This document shows, one piece after another, positions 8,678 through 17,395 of a stretch of DNA of 31,051 nt (position 1 is the stretch's first letter; each line of letters begins with the position of its first letter). Made by a program: the position numbers and the translations under genes. The notes beneath the pieces were generated by a model. The model worked only from the letters and a program-made list of their open reading frames with translations, did not search any database and was not told the DNA's origin. Source of the DNA: JANXAZ01 sp964504655. Lineage in GTDB: Bacteria > Pseudomonadota > Alphaproteobacteria > Geminicoccales > Geminicoccaceae. Location: NCBI GenBank assembly GCA_964504655.1, contig CAZDFD010000049.1, positions 1-31,051 of the forward strand, read 5' to 3'.

Positions 8678-9150
8678 GGCGGCGGACGACGCCCACGGGC
8701 CCGCTCGCGGTCGCCACGCTCGCGGCCGCCCTGGCCGGCGTGGCCCACGCCCGGCCGAGCGAGCCGCACCGCGTGGCGGTGCTGCGCGGGCTCGACAAGG
8801 TCACGGCGCGGGTCAGCACGCTCGAGGCGCCGGTCGACCGTCCGACCCGCTTCGGCACCCTGCTCGTCACCCCGCGGGCCTGCCTCGTGGCGCCGCCGAT
8901 CGATCCGCCCGAGCGCGCCGCCTTCCTCGAGGTGCGCGAAGCCGGCGAGGTGCGCGGGGCCGGCGCGGCCGGGGAGGGCGGACCCTTGCTGTTCAGCGGC
9001 TGGATGTTCGCCTCGAGCCCCGGGCTGTCGGCGCTCGAGCACCCGATCTACGACGTCTGGCTGCTGGATTGCCGCGAGCCGGAGGCGGCGGCCGGCGGCG
9101 GCGCGGCGGGCGGCTCCGGGTCGACGAGCCGGGGCCGGACGGGCCCCTGA
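8674..9150 (+). CDS. secreted DUF2155 protein
   Basis: A 158-residue protein of the DUF2155 family, whose role is unknown. It has an N-terminal signal peptide (basic RRR start, hydrophobic LAVATLAAALAGVAHA) and the conserved family core: LRGLDKVTARVSTLEAPVDR, FGTLLVTPRACLVAPP, AAFLEV, LFSGWMFASSPGLSALEHP and IYDVWLLDC. The GTG start overlaps the mlaD stop (GTGA), consistent with a joint envelope role for the pair. The last 25 residues are Gly/Ala/Ser/Arg-rich and overlap the aat gene on the other strand by 103 bp, including the conserved YDVWLLDC segment. Confidence 0.85.
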   Translation: MRRRTTPTGPLAVATLAAALAGVAHARPSEPHRVAVLRGLDKVTARVSTLEAPVDRPTRFGTLLVTPRACLVAPPIDPPERAAFLEVREAGEVRGAGAAGEGGPLLFSGWMFASSPGLSALEHPIYDVWLLDCREPEAAAGGGAAGGSGSTSRGRTGP

Positions 9151-9749
9151 GGGTCGGTCGGAAAGACCGCCGGCCGGGCGATCGCCGCCTTGAGCTTCAG
9201 CAGGTAGGCGGCGCGCGGGATCTCGATCGCCCCGAAGCGGCGCAGATGCTCGGTCACGAACTGGGTGTCGAGCAGCACGAAGCCACCCGCCCGGAGCCGC
9301 GCCACGAGCTCGACCAGCGCCACCTTGCTGGCGTCGGGCTCGCGCGAGAACATGCTCTCGCCGAAGAAGGCCGCACCCAGGACCACCCCGTAGAGGCCGC
9401 CCACCAGCCGGCCCTCGCGGCGCACCTCGATGCTGTGGGCGTGGCCCAGCCGGGCGAGCGCCACGTAGAGGTCGATCAGCCCGTCGTTGAGCCAGGTCGA
9501 GGGACGCGCCGGCGTCGTCTCGGCGCAGGCCTCGATCACCGCCCGGAAGTCGGTGTCGACGGTGAGCGCGAAGTGGCCGCGGCGGATCGTGCGGCGCAGG
9601 CTGCGCGGCACGTGCAGCCGATCGAGGGGCAGGATCCCGCGCTGCTCGGGATCGACCAGGTAGACGGTCGGGTCGTGGCGGCCGTCGGCCATGGGGAACC
9701 GCCCCATGGCGTAGCAGCGCAGCAGGCGATGCGGGGTCAAGACGAGCAC
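9048..9749 (-). CDS. aat: leucyl/phenylalanyl-tRNA-protein transferase
   Basis: Aat adds Leu or Phe from aminoacyl-tRNA to proteins with N-terminal Arg or Lys, marking them for ClpAP through the N-degron pathway. The 233-residue cytoplasmic protein shows CYAMGRFPMADGRHDP, YLVDPEQRGILPLDRLHVPR, SIEVRREGRLVGGLYGVVLG, AAFFGESMFSREPDASKVAL and LLDTQFVTEHLRRFGAIEIP. A low-complexity Pro/Ala/Ser tail after the family core runs into the convergent DUF2155 gene. The start is a GTG at 9749; a TTG three codons later is possible. It lies 28 bp after accC on the same strand. Confidence 0.95.
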   Translation of the reverse strand: MLVLTPHRLLRCYAMGRFPMADGRHDPTVYLVDPEQRGILPLDRLHVPRSLRRTIRRGHFALTVDTDFRAVIEACAETTPARPSTWLNDGLIDLYVALARLGHAHSIEVRREGRLVGGLYGVVLGAAFFGESMFSREPDASKVALVELVARLRAGGFVLLDTQFVTEHLRRFGAIEIPRAAYLLKLKAAIARPAVFPTDPQGPVRPRLVDPEPPAAPPPAAASGSRQSSSQTS

Positions 9750-9777
9750 GCGCGGCGCCCCGGCCGAGCCCCGCGCC

Positions 9778-11124
9778 TCAGCCCCGCCAGCCCTGCAGGA
9801 ACTGCCCGAGCCAGCGGGTGTCGAAGCGGCCGGAGCGGACCTCCTCGCTGGCCACGAGGGCGCGCAGAAGTGGCAGGCTCGTCGGCATGCCGTCGATCAC
9901 GTACTCGGCGAGCGCCCGCTCGAGACGGCGGATCGCCTGGCCACGGTCGACGTCGTGGACCACGAGCTTGGCGATCAGGCTGTCGTAGTGCGGCGGCACG
10001 GTGTAGCCGGCGTAGAGGGCCGAATCGACCCGCACCCCGGGCCCGCCCGGCGGGTGGTAGGCGGAGACCCGGCCGGGTGCCGGGACGAGCGTGCGCGGGT
10101 CCTCGGCGGTGACCCGGACCTCGATGGCGTGGCCGGTGAGGCGGATCTGGTCCTGGACCAGACGCAGCCGCTCGCCGGCGGCGACGCGGATCTGCTCGCG
10201 CACGAGGTCGACGCCGGTGACGAGCTCGGTGACGGGATGCTCGACCTGCAGGCGGGTGTTCATCTCGATGAAGAAGAACTGGCCGTCCTGCCAGAGGAAC
10301 TCGACGGTGCCGGCGTTGGCGTAGCCGAGCTTGGCCATGGCGCGCACCACCCGGTCGCCGATCTCGGCGCGCTCGCGCGCCCCCAGCACCGGCGAGGGGG
10401 CCTCCTCGAGCACCTTCTGGTGGCGCCGCTGCAGGGTGCAGTCGCGCTCGCCCAGATGCACGAGGTTGCCGTGCAGGTCGCCCAGCACCTGGATCTCGAT
10501 GTGGCGCGGCCGGTCGAGGTAGCGCTCGAGATAGACGCGGTCGTCGCCGAAGCCGAGCTTGGCCTCGCGGCGTGCGAGCCGCATCGCCTCCTGGAGCTGG
10601 GCCGGGCCCTGGACCACGGTCATGCCGCGGCCGCCGCCGCCGGCCACGGCCTTGATCAGGAGCGGATAGCCGACGCGCTCGGCGGCCAGCAGCGCCTCGG
10701 CCTCGCCCGCGACCGCCTCCTCGGTGCCGGGCACGACCGGCAGCCCGAGCTCCCTGGCGGTGCGCTTGGCGCGGATCTTGTCGCCCATGACGCGCAGATG
10801 CTCGGGCGACGGGCCGATGAAGGCGAAGCCGTGCTCGACCACCATCTGGGCGAAGTCGGCGTTCTCGGCGAGGAAGCCGTAGCCCGGGTGGATCGCGTCG
10901 GCGCCGGTGATCTCGGCGGCGGCCAGGATCGAGAGGGCGTTCAGATAGGACTCGGAGGCCGGCGGCGGGCCGATGCACACGCTCTCGTCGGCCAGCCGGA
11001 CGTGCATGGCGGTGGCGTCGGCGGTCGAGTGCACGGCCACCGTGGCGACGCCGAGCTCGCGGCAGGCGCGCAGGATGCGGAGCGCGATCTCGCCTCGATT
11101 GGCGATCAGGACCTTGCGGAACAC
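9778..11124 (-). CDS. accC: acetyl-CoA carboxylase, biotin carboxylase subunit
   Basis: AccC carboxylates the biotin on AccB using ATP and bicarbonate, the first step of fatty acid synthesis. The 448-residue product matches the 449-residue E. coli protein. Visible features are FRKVLIANRGEIALRILRAC at the N-terminus, HPGYGFLAENADFA, the ATP-grasp glycine loop KAVAGGGGRGM, the catalytic FFIEMNTRLQVEHPVTELVT, and GVDLVREQIRVAAGE. The GTG start at 11124 lies 4 bp after the accB stop, so the two are cotranscribed. Confidence 0.98.
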   Translation of the reverse strand: MFRKVLIANRGEIALRILRACRELGVATVAVHSTADATAMHVRLADESVCIGPPPASESYLNALSILAAAEITGADAIHPGYGFLAENADFAQMVVEHGFAFIGPSPEHLRVMGDKIRAKRTARELGLPVVPGTEEAVAGEAEALLAAERVGYPLLIKAVAGGGGRGMTVVQGPAQLQEAMRLARREAKLGFGDDRVYLERYLDRPRHIEIQVLGDLHGNLVHLGERDCTLQRRHQKVLEEAPSPVLGARERAEIGDRVVRAMAKLGYANAGTVEFLWQDGQFFFIEMNTRLQVEHPVTELVTGVDLVREQIRVAAGERLRLVQDQIRLTGHAIEVRVTAEDPRTLVPAPGRVSAYHPPGGPGVRVDSALYAGYTVPPHYDSLIAKLVVHDVDRGQAIRRLERALAEYVIDGMPTSLPLLRALVASEEVRSGRFDTRWLGQFLQGWRG

Positions 11125-11128
11125 GCGC

Positions 11129-11584
11129 TCACTCGATGATCATGAGGGGCTCGCCGAACTCGACCGGGGTGGCGTTGTCGATGAAGATCCGGGTCACCCG
11201 GCCGCTCCTGGGCGCGCGGATCGAGTTCATCACCTTCATCGCCTCGATGATCAGCACGGTGGCGCCCTCGCGGACCTCCTGGCCGACCGCGACGAACGGG
11301 GCGGCACCGGGCTCCGGCGCCAGGTAGGCGGTGCCGACGATGGGCGAGGTCAGGAGTCCCGGATGGCTGAGCTCGGCGGGGGGGCTCTCCGGGGCGAGCG
11401 CGGCGGGCACCGCCGGCGCCGCCTGCGGCAGGCTCACCGCGTGCACGTCGACGGTCTGCTGGATCTGGCGGGCGACGCGGATGCGCGCCTCGCCCTGGCC
11501 GATCTCGATCTCGGTGAGGCCGGTGCGCTGCAGGAGCTCGGCGAGCTTCTCGACGTAGGCGATGTCGATGTCGAACGTGGCCAT
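11129..11584 (-). CDS. accB: acetyl-CoA carboxylase biotin carboxyl carrier protein
   Basis: AccB carries the biotin that shuttles CO2 between biotin carboxylase and carboxyltransferase. The 151-residue protein starts MATFDIDIAYVEKLAELLQR. A Pro/Ala linker follows in the middle, and a C-terminal biotinyl domain carries the biotinylation motif EAMKVMNSI with the modified lysine at about residue 117. The frame is open to 11617, but family similarity begins at the ATG at 11584. The aroQ gene that often precedes accB is absent; 245 bp of non-coding DNA lie upstream. Confidence 0.97.
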   Translation of the reverse strand: MATFDIDIAYVEKLAELLQRTGLTEIEIGQGEARIRVARQIQQTVDVHAVSLPQAAPAVPAALAPESPPAELSHPGLLTSPIVGTAYLAPEPGAAPFVAVGQEVREGATVLIIEAMKVMNSIRAPRSGRVTRIFIDNATPVEFGEPLMIIE

Positions 11585-11751
11585 GCGCGGTTCCGGAAGG
11601 CGGCGGCTCGCCGGCACCCCGGCACGGCATCGGTGGCCCGGCGGACCCGCGGCGCCTGCCGAGCCTGCCGACGATGCCCGGGCCCGCGGCCGGTCGGATC
11701 GGGGAACACGAAACCTCGCCGGCGCCGGCCGGGCCGTCGCGACGAACCGGG

Positions 11752-11779
11752 TCTATAGCAGCCCCTGGCGCGGCTGCAA
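11752..11779 (-). promoter_or_regulatory. promoter candidate for accBC
   Basis: On the minus strand TTGCAG (11774-11779) and TATAGA (11752-11757) are 16 bp apart, giving a start near 11745 and a leader of about 160 nt before accB. TATA is rare in such GC-rich DNA, which strengthens the call. The rest of the 245-bp gap 11585-11829 shows nothing else I can name. Confidence 0.45.
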
Positions 11780-11829
11780 CCGGCGAGCGGGTGGCGCGCC
11801 CGGCACTCGCCCCGGCCGTGGCCCCGGGG

Positions 11830-12831
11830 TCACGGCCCGGGGTCGAGCCGCACCACGATCCGCCCCTCGACCCCGCCCTCGAGGAAGCGCGGCGCCCAGG
11901 CCGCCACCTCGGCGAGGCCGATCTCGGAGGTCAGCGCGTCGAGCCGGGCGAGGTCGAGGTCGCGGGCGAGCCGCGCCCAGGCGGCCTCGCGCTCGGGCAT
12001 CGGGTTCATCGCCGAATCGACGCCGATCAGGCGCACGCCGCGCAGGATGAAGGGGAACACGGTGGTGACGAGCTCGGCGCCGCCGGCGTTGCCGCAGGCC
12101 GCGACCACGCCGCGGTAGCGCATCGCCTTGAGCAGCCCGGCGAGCGTGGCGCCGCCGACGGCGTCCACGGCCCCCGCCCAGCGGGCCGAGACCAGCGGCG
12201 CGCCGCCGCTCTCGCTCAGGGTCCTGCGGTCGACCACGGCGTGCGCGCCGAGCGCCCGGAGCCGGTCCTCGAGGCCGGGCCGGCCGGTCGCCGCCACCAC
12301 CTCGAAGCCGGCCCGTGCCAGGAGCATCACCGCGACGCTGCCGACCCCGCCGGCCGCCCCGGTCACCAGCACCTCGCCGTCGCCGGGCCGCACCCCCTGG
12401 CTCTCGAGCGCCAGGACGCACAGCATCGCCGTGAAGCCGGCCGTGCCGATCGCCATCGCCCGGCGGGGCCCGAGAGCCTCGGGCAGGCGCTGCAGCCAGT
12501 CGGCCCGGAGCCGGGCGAGCCGGGCGAGCCCGCCCCAGTGCCGCTCGCCCACCCCCCAGCCGGTGCTGAAGACGAGCTCGCCCGGCCGGAAGCGGGGATC
12601 GCTCGAGGCGACCACCCGTCCGGCCAGGTCGATGCCCGGGACGAAGGGGAAGGAGCGGACGATCCGGCCGGCCCCGGTGATGGCCAGAGCGTCCTTGTAG
12701 TTGAGGGTCGAGCAGAGCACCTCGACCAGCACCTCGCCCGGCGGCAGGGCGTCGACCGGGAGGGTCTCGATCCGGGCGGTGGTGCGGCCGTCCTCCTGGC
12801 GCAGGACGAGGGCCTCGAACGTCTCGGCCAT
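11830..12831 (-). CDS. acuI: AcuI/YhdH-type NADPH-dependent acrylyl-CoA reductase
   Basis: A 333-residue zinc-free medium-chain reductase of the YhdH/AcuI family; characterised members reduce acryloyl-CoA to propionyl-CoA with NADPH, removing a toxic intermediate. Seen are LCSTLNYKDALAITGAG and IVRSFPFVPGIDLAGRVV in the catalytic domain, the nucleotide-binding LVTGAAGGVGSVAVMLLARA, and ILRGVRLIGVDSAMNP near the C-terminus, all family signatures. The ATG at 12831 follows AAGGAAG. No DMSP or propionate genes are next to it, so the physiological substrate is open; it may act as a general enone or acryloyl-CoA scavenger. Confidence 0.85.
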   Translation of the reverse strand: MAETFEALVLRQEDGRTTARIETLPVDALPPGEVLVEVLCSTLNYKDALAITGAGRIVRSFPFVPGIDLAGRVVASSDPRFRPGELVFSTGWGVGERHWGGLARLARLRADWLQRLPEALGPRRAMAIGTAGFTAMLCVLALESQGVRPGDGEVLVTGAAGGVGSVAVMLLARAGFEVVAATGRPGLEDRLRALGAHAVVDRRTLSESGGAPLVSARWAGAVDAVGGATLAGLLKAMRYRGVVAACGNAGGAELVTTVFPFILRGVRLIGVDSAMNPMPEREAAWARLARDLDLARLDALTSEIGLAEVAAWAPRFLEGGVEGRIVVRLDPGP

Positions 12832-12900
12832 GGGCTTCCTTCCGGCGGGGTGACGGCGGCTCTTCTCTCCGCTCGGCCCGAACCTGTCGAGAGGCGAGGC

Positions 12901-13389
12901 TCAGCGCAGGGTCAGGCCGCGCGACCAGAAGCCGTTGCCGCGCGCCTGGGCGAGCCGCTCGAGCTGGAGGTAGCCGGCGGGCGCGTCGGGGCGGGCGAAG
13001 GCCAGCCCCTCGAGCAGGAGCCAGGCGGCCAGGTCCTCGGGCGGGTCGAGCAGCCGCGCTCCCTCCTGGGTGCAGACCCCCTCGAGGACGCCGTCGGCCC
13101 GGCGCCCGGTGAGCCGGCAGCGGACGAAGCCGCGCACCCGGCGCTCGAGGGCCAGGACCGCGCGCGGTGCGCAGCGGACCGGGCGGATCCGCTCCTCGCA
13201 GACCCGCTCGAGGAGCGGAATGTCGATGCCGCTCAGGCGGACCACGGAGCCGTCCAGGACGAGGGCGCCGTCGTCGCGCACCCGCGCCAGCCCGTCGACC
13301 ACCGGGTCGGCGGACACGGGCGGGCTCGGCGCGACCGCCAGCACCACCGCGAGGGCGGCCCCGGCGGTCCCGCCGACCGCGCGCGACAT
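12901..13389 (-). CDS. secreted protein with degenerate staphylococcal-nuclease-like fold
   Basis: A 162-residue protein with an N-terminal signal peptide (GTAGAALAVVLAVAPSPPVSA). After it comes a region resembling the thermonuclease (SNase) family: GSVVRLSGIDIPLLERVCEE, then VLALERRVRG, VRCRLTGRRADGVLEGVC and AAWLLLEGLAFARPDAP. In SNase the strand reads R-L-x-x-V-D-T-P-E; here the residue aligned with the catalytic Glu appears to be Leu (IDIPL), so the protein may bind rather than cut nucleic acid. Three or four cysteines could form disulfides. The ATG at 13389 was chosen because the signal peptide starts there; the open frame continues much further upstream without support. It lies 69 bp before the AcuI gene on the same strand. 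Confidence 0.6.
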   Translation of the reverse strand: MSRAVGGTAGAALAVVLAVAPSPPVSADPVVDGLARVRDDGALVLDGSVVRLSGIDIPLLERVCEERIRPVRCAPRAVLALERRVRGFVRCRLTGRRADGVLEGVCTQEGARLLDPPEDLAAWLLLEGLAFARPDAPAGYLQLERLAQARGNGFWSRGLTLR

Positions 13390-13466
13390 GGGCCGGCCCC
13401 TCGGAGCTGCGGCCGGGCCGCCTCGGGCGGGTTCGGGAGCGAACCCGCGCGCGACCGTCGGCCCGC

Positions 13467-13736
13467 TCAGTCGCTGCAGTACGTGAACGGCTTGTGCAGC
13501 TTCCAGATGGCCCACTGGGCGAGCTCGGGCAGGCCACCCGAGTTCGCGGCGAGAATGCTGTGCGTGAACCAGAACGTGTCGGACGGCAAGTACTGTCCGT
13601 AGCCAGCCGAGACCTGGTCGAGCAGCTCGTCGCCGAGCACGATCGGCCCGGTCGGCTGCGGCAGCGGCTGGGCGGCGCTCGCCGCCCCGGTCAGACCGCC
13701 GGCCACGAGGGCCGCGCAGGCGAGCGACTTGAGCAT
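13467..13736 (-). CDS. small secreted protein with a double-glycine-leader-like motif
   Basis: An 89-residue protein. Residues 1-21 form a clear Sec signal peptide (KSLACAALVAGGLTGAASA). Soon after comes LGDELLDQVSAG, which resembles the L-S-x-x-E-L-x-x-I-x-G-G leader motif of peptide bacteriocins, with AG in place of GG. Small Sec-exported proteins with a similar D-x-[LM]-D-x-V-[ST]-A-G motif are common in alphaproteobacteria and are unassigned. The remainder is aromatic-rich (GYGQYLPSDTFWFTHSILA, WAIWKLHKPFTYCSD) and ends with a single cysteine. The ATG at 13736 has an ideal GGAGGA seven bases upstream. Function unknown. Confidence 0.7.
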   Translation of the reverse strand: MLKSLACAALVAGGLTGAASAAQPLPQPTGPIVLGDELLDQVSAGYGQYLPSDTFWFTHSILAANSGGLPELAQWAIWKLHKPFTYCSD

Positions 13737-13976
13737 CGTCGTGTCCTCCACGGATCGGCCATCCCTCAGGTGTGAGGGGAAACGACAGCATGATGCTTCC
13801 ACCGGTGACGCTGAGAGGCAAGGGCGCAAAGGTGGTAGGGCCGGCCAAGCCTTCCGGGTCGGCTGCCGGCGCGCGGCGCGGTGGCCGACCGTGGCGTGGC
13901 CGTCATCGACGGCAGGCGCCGCGGCCGGCATGTTCGCGGTCGCCCGGATCCTGACCCGAGCTGGAGAGGCGCGCCG

Positions 13977-14483
13977 ATGGAACGTTCGCTCGAGCGGCTG
14001 ATCTTCGCCAGCCGTTGGCTGATGGCGCCGTTCTATCTCGGGCTCGTGCTCGCGCTCGCGATGCTGCTCGTCAAGTTCGCCCAGGAGCTGGCCCACTACC
14101 TGCCCGGCGTGCTGGCGATGAAGGACAGCGAGGTGATCCTGGCCGTGCTCACCCTGATCGATCTGACCCTGGCCGGATCGCTCGTGCTCATGGTGATCTT
14201 CTCGGGCTACGAGAACTTCGTCTCGAAGATCGAGACCGACGACCACGCCGACCGCCCCGAGTGGATGGGCACGCTCGACTTCTCCGGCCTCAAGCTCAAG
14301 CTGATCGCCTCGATCGTCGCGATCTCCGGCATCCACCTGCTCAAGTCGTTCATGAACGTGCAGTCGGCCAACAAGGACGACCTGTTCTGGCTGGTCGTGA
14401 TCCACATGGTGTTCGTGGTGTCGGGGCTGCTCCTGGCGCTGATGGACTGGATCTCCGAGAAGGCCAAGCAGGCGCACGGCTGA
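13977..14483 (+). CDS. UPF0114 (YqhA/TIGR00645) membrane protein
   Basis: A 168-residue inner-membrane protein close in length to E. coli YqhA (164). It starts MERSLERLIFASRWLMAPFY and has membrane segments around residues 16-38 (MAPFYLGLVLALAMLLVKF), 50-75 (ILAVLTLIDLTLAGSLVLMV), 105-125 (LKLIASIVAISGIHLLKSFM) and 138-160 (LFWLVVIHMVFVVSGLLLAL). The conserved family stretch FSGYENFVSKIE follows the second segment. The ATG at 13977 has GGAGAGG seven bases upstream; a longer frame to 13881 lacks support. Biochemical role unknown. It is divergent from the small secreted protein across 240 bp in which I see no gene. Confidence 0.9.
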   Translation: MERSLERLIFASRWLMAPFYLGLVLALAMLLVKFAQELAHYLPGVLAMKDSEVILAVLTLIDLTLAGSLVLMVIFSGYENFVSKIETDDHADRPEWMGTLDFSGLKLKLIASIVAISGIHLLKSFMNVQSANKDDLFWLVVIHMVFVVSGLLLALMDWISEKAKQAHG

Positions 14484-14590
14484 GCCCCGGCGGCGGCGGT
14501 GCCGCGATCGTGAGCCCGCGTGGGCGGGACGGCCGCCGCTCCGCGCCCTATCTTGCCCGCGAGTGCGTCCCTGCCACCGAGGTTCCGCCG

Positions 14591-15511
<921 letters not shown>

Positions 15512-15517
15512 GGCGGG

Positions 15518-17218
15518 CTAGAGGCGGACCAGCTCGAAGCGGTCGACGTCGAAGAGGCCCATGTCGGTGATCTTGAGGTGCGGGATCACCGGCAGCGGCA
15601 GGAAGGCCACCTGCAGGAACGGCTCGGGGAGCCGACAGCCGAGCCCGCGGGCGGCCGCCCGCAGGCCGCGGAGGGCCGCGGTCACCGTCTCGAAGGAGCC
15701 GGTGCCGACGAGACCCGCCACCGGCAGGGCGAGCTCGGCCAGCACCCGCTCGGCCGTCGCCACGACGAAGCCGCCCTCGAGCTCGGCCACGCGGTTGGCG
15801 GCCACGGCCATGGCGGCATCCTCGACGCCGACGACCGTGAGATTGTGGCTGTCGTGGCCGACCGAGCTCGCGATGGCGCCGCGCTCGAGCCCGAAGCCGC
15901 GCACGAAGCCCAGGCCGATGTTGCCGTTCCTGCCGTGCCGCTCGACCACCGCGACCTTGGCGAGGTCCAGGCCCGGGTCGGCGAGCAGCGCGCCGTCCCG
16001 CCGCGGCGGGCAGGCCTCGAGCCGCTCGGTGATGATCCGGCCCGGCACCACCCCGATCACCGGCAGGCTCGCCGCCGCGGGCGCCTCGATGCGGAAGTCG
16101 CGCGCCTCGAGCCGGCGGACCCGGACGCTGCCGCGGCCGACCGGCGACACCACCGGCCGGGCCGCGAGCCGGGCCTCGTCGACCGGGCGGCCGCCCAGGA
16201 TCACCTCGGCCACCGCGCAGGCCTCGAGATCGTCCAGGAGCAGGATGTCGGCGCGCCGGCCGGGGGCCAGGAGGCCACGGTCGGTGAGACCGAAGGCCAT
16301 GGCCGCGGAGCGGGTGGCGACCCGGTAGACCTGGTGCGGCGGGGCGCCCATGCGGATCGCCTCGCGGACGAGGAAGTCGAGATGACCCTCCTCCTCGATG
16401 TCCAAGGGGTTGCGGTCGTCGGTGCAGAACGCGAGGAAGGGCGAGGTGTCGGCCGAGATCAGGGGGGCGAGCGCCGCCAGGTCCTTGGAGACCGAGCCCT
16501 CGCGGATCAGGACGTGGACCCCCTTGCGGAGCTTCTCGAGCGCCTCGGCGGCGCTCGTGGCCTCGTGCTCGGTGCCGATCCCGGCGGCGAGATAGCCGTT
16601 CAGCGCCTTGCCCGAGAGCAGCGGGCAGTGACCGTCGACCGGCCGGCCGGCGAACGCCTCGAGCTTGGCGAGGAGGCCCGGATCGCGCGCCAGGACGCCC
16701 GGGAAGTTCATGACCTCGGCGAGCCCGAGGGCCTTGGGGTGGGCGAGGAGGGGCGCCAGGTCGGCCGCCTCGAGCCGCGCCCCGGCGGTCTCGAAGGGGG
16801 TCGCCGGCACGCAGGAGGAGAGCTGCACGCGGAGGTCGAGGAGCATCGCCTCGGCGCAGGCGAGCACCCAGCGGATCCCCTCGATGCCCAGGACGTTGGC
16901 GATCTCGTGCGGGTCGCAGACCATGGTCGTGACGCCGCGCGGCAGGACGCGGCGCTCGAGCTCGAGCGGGCTCACGAGCGAGGATTCGACGTGCAGGTGG
17001 GTGTCGATCAGGCCGGGGACGGCGATCCGGCCGCGGCCGTCGATCACCTGGACGCCGTCGTAGCGCTCGAGGGTGCCGACGATGGTCGCTCCGCAGACGG
17101 CGATGTCGCCGGGCAGGAGGGCACCGGTCACCAGATCGAGCAGGCGGACGTCGCGGATCACGAGATCGGCCGGCTCGGCGCCGGAGCCCTGGGCGATGCG
17201 GCGGGCGAGTTCGGACAC
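15518..17218 (-). CDS. ade: adenine deaminase
   Basis: Adenine deaminase of the amidohydrolase superfamily converts adenine to hypoxanthine and ammonia for purine salvage. The 566-residue product has the metal-binding VPGLIDTHLHVESS (His74, His76), TTMVCDPHEIANVLG, DGHCPLLSG, GTEHEATS, FCTDDRNPLDI and the C-terminal domain motif SSVGHDSHNLTVVGV, typical of the Ade family with two metals. I chose the GTG at 17218 because AGGGAG lies four bases upstream and the family begins near here; the frame stays open to 17431 without similarity. It converges on msrP and diverges from the exopolysaccharide operon. Cytoplasmic. Confidence 0.95.
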   Translation of the reverse strand: MSELARRIAQGSGAEPADLVIRDVRLLDLVTGALLPGDIAVCGATIVGTLERYDGVQVIDGRGRIAVPGLIDTHLHVESSLVSPLELERRVLPRGVTTMVCDPHEIANVLGIEGIRWVLACAEAMLLDLRVQLSSCVPATPFETAGARLEAADLAPLLAHPKALGLAEVMNFPGVLARDPGLLAKLEAFAGRPVDGHCPLLSGKALNGYLAAGIGTEHEATSAAEALEKLRKGVHVLIREGSVSKDLAALAPLISADTSPFLAFCTDDRNPLDIEEEGHLDFLVREAIRMGAPPHQVYRVATRSAAMAFGLTDRGLLAPGRRADILLLDDLEACAVAEVILGGRPVDEARLAARPVVSPVGRGSVRVRRLEARDFRIEAPAAASLPVIGVVPGRIITERLEACPPRRDGALLADPGLDLAKVAVVERHGRNGNIGLGFVRGFGLERGAIASSVGHDSHNLTVVGVEDAAMAVAANRVAELEGGFVVATAERVLAELALPVAGLVGTGSFETVTAALRGLRAAARGLGCRLPEPFLQVAFLPLPVIPHLKITDMGLFDVDRFELVRL

Positions 17219-17274
17219 GGGACTCCCTAGCCTCGAGGTTGGGGGACCATCGTCGGTAGCAGCATGCGGCAGCG

Positions 17275-17298
17275 GCCCGGCTCTGACCAGAGCCGGGC
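17275..17298. promoter_or_regulatory. perfect 11-bp inverted repeat upstream of ade
   Basis: Arms GCCCGGCTCTG (17275-17285) and CAGAGCCGGGC (17288-17298) are perfect reverse complements separated by AC. The two-base gap is too short for a normal RNA loop unless the last pair opens. The 24-bp near-continuous palindrome therefore looks more like an operator, 57 bp upstream of the ade start. No T-tract follows, so it is not a standard terminator. Confidence 0.6.
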
Positions 17299-17395
17299 GT
17301 GCCGTACCCGAGCGATTTGGTGAACAATCGTAGTTCTGAGCGACCTCCAGTAGATTTGCGGGTGAATCGGTCGAAGCTACGTCCCTGCAGCGGGT

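Noticed and set aside
13737..14477. N-terminal extension of the small secreted protein back to 14477
   Set aside because: It would run antisense through the UPF0114 gene and hide a signal peptide that has its own ideal ribosome binding site.
17275..17298. Rho-independent terminator
   Set aside because: No T-tract follows on either strand, the loop is only two bases, and it lies upstream of both flanking genes, not downstream.
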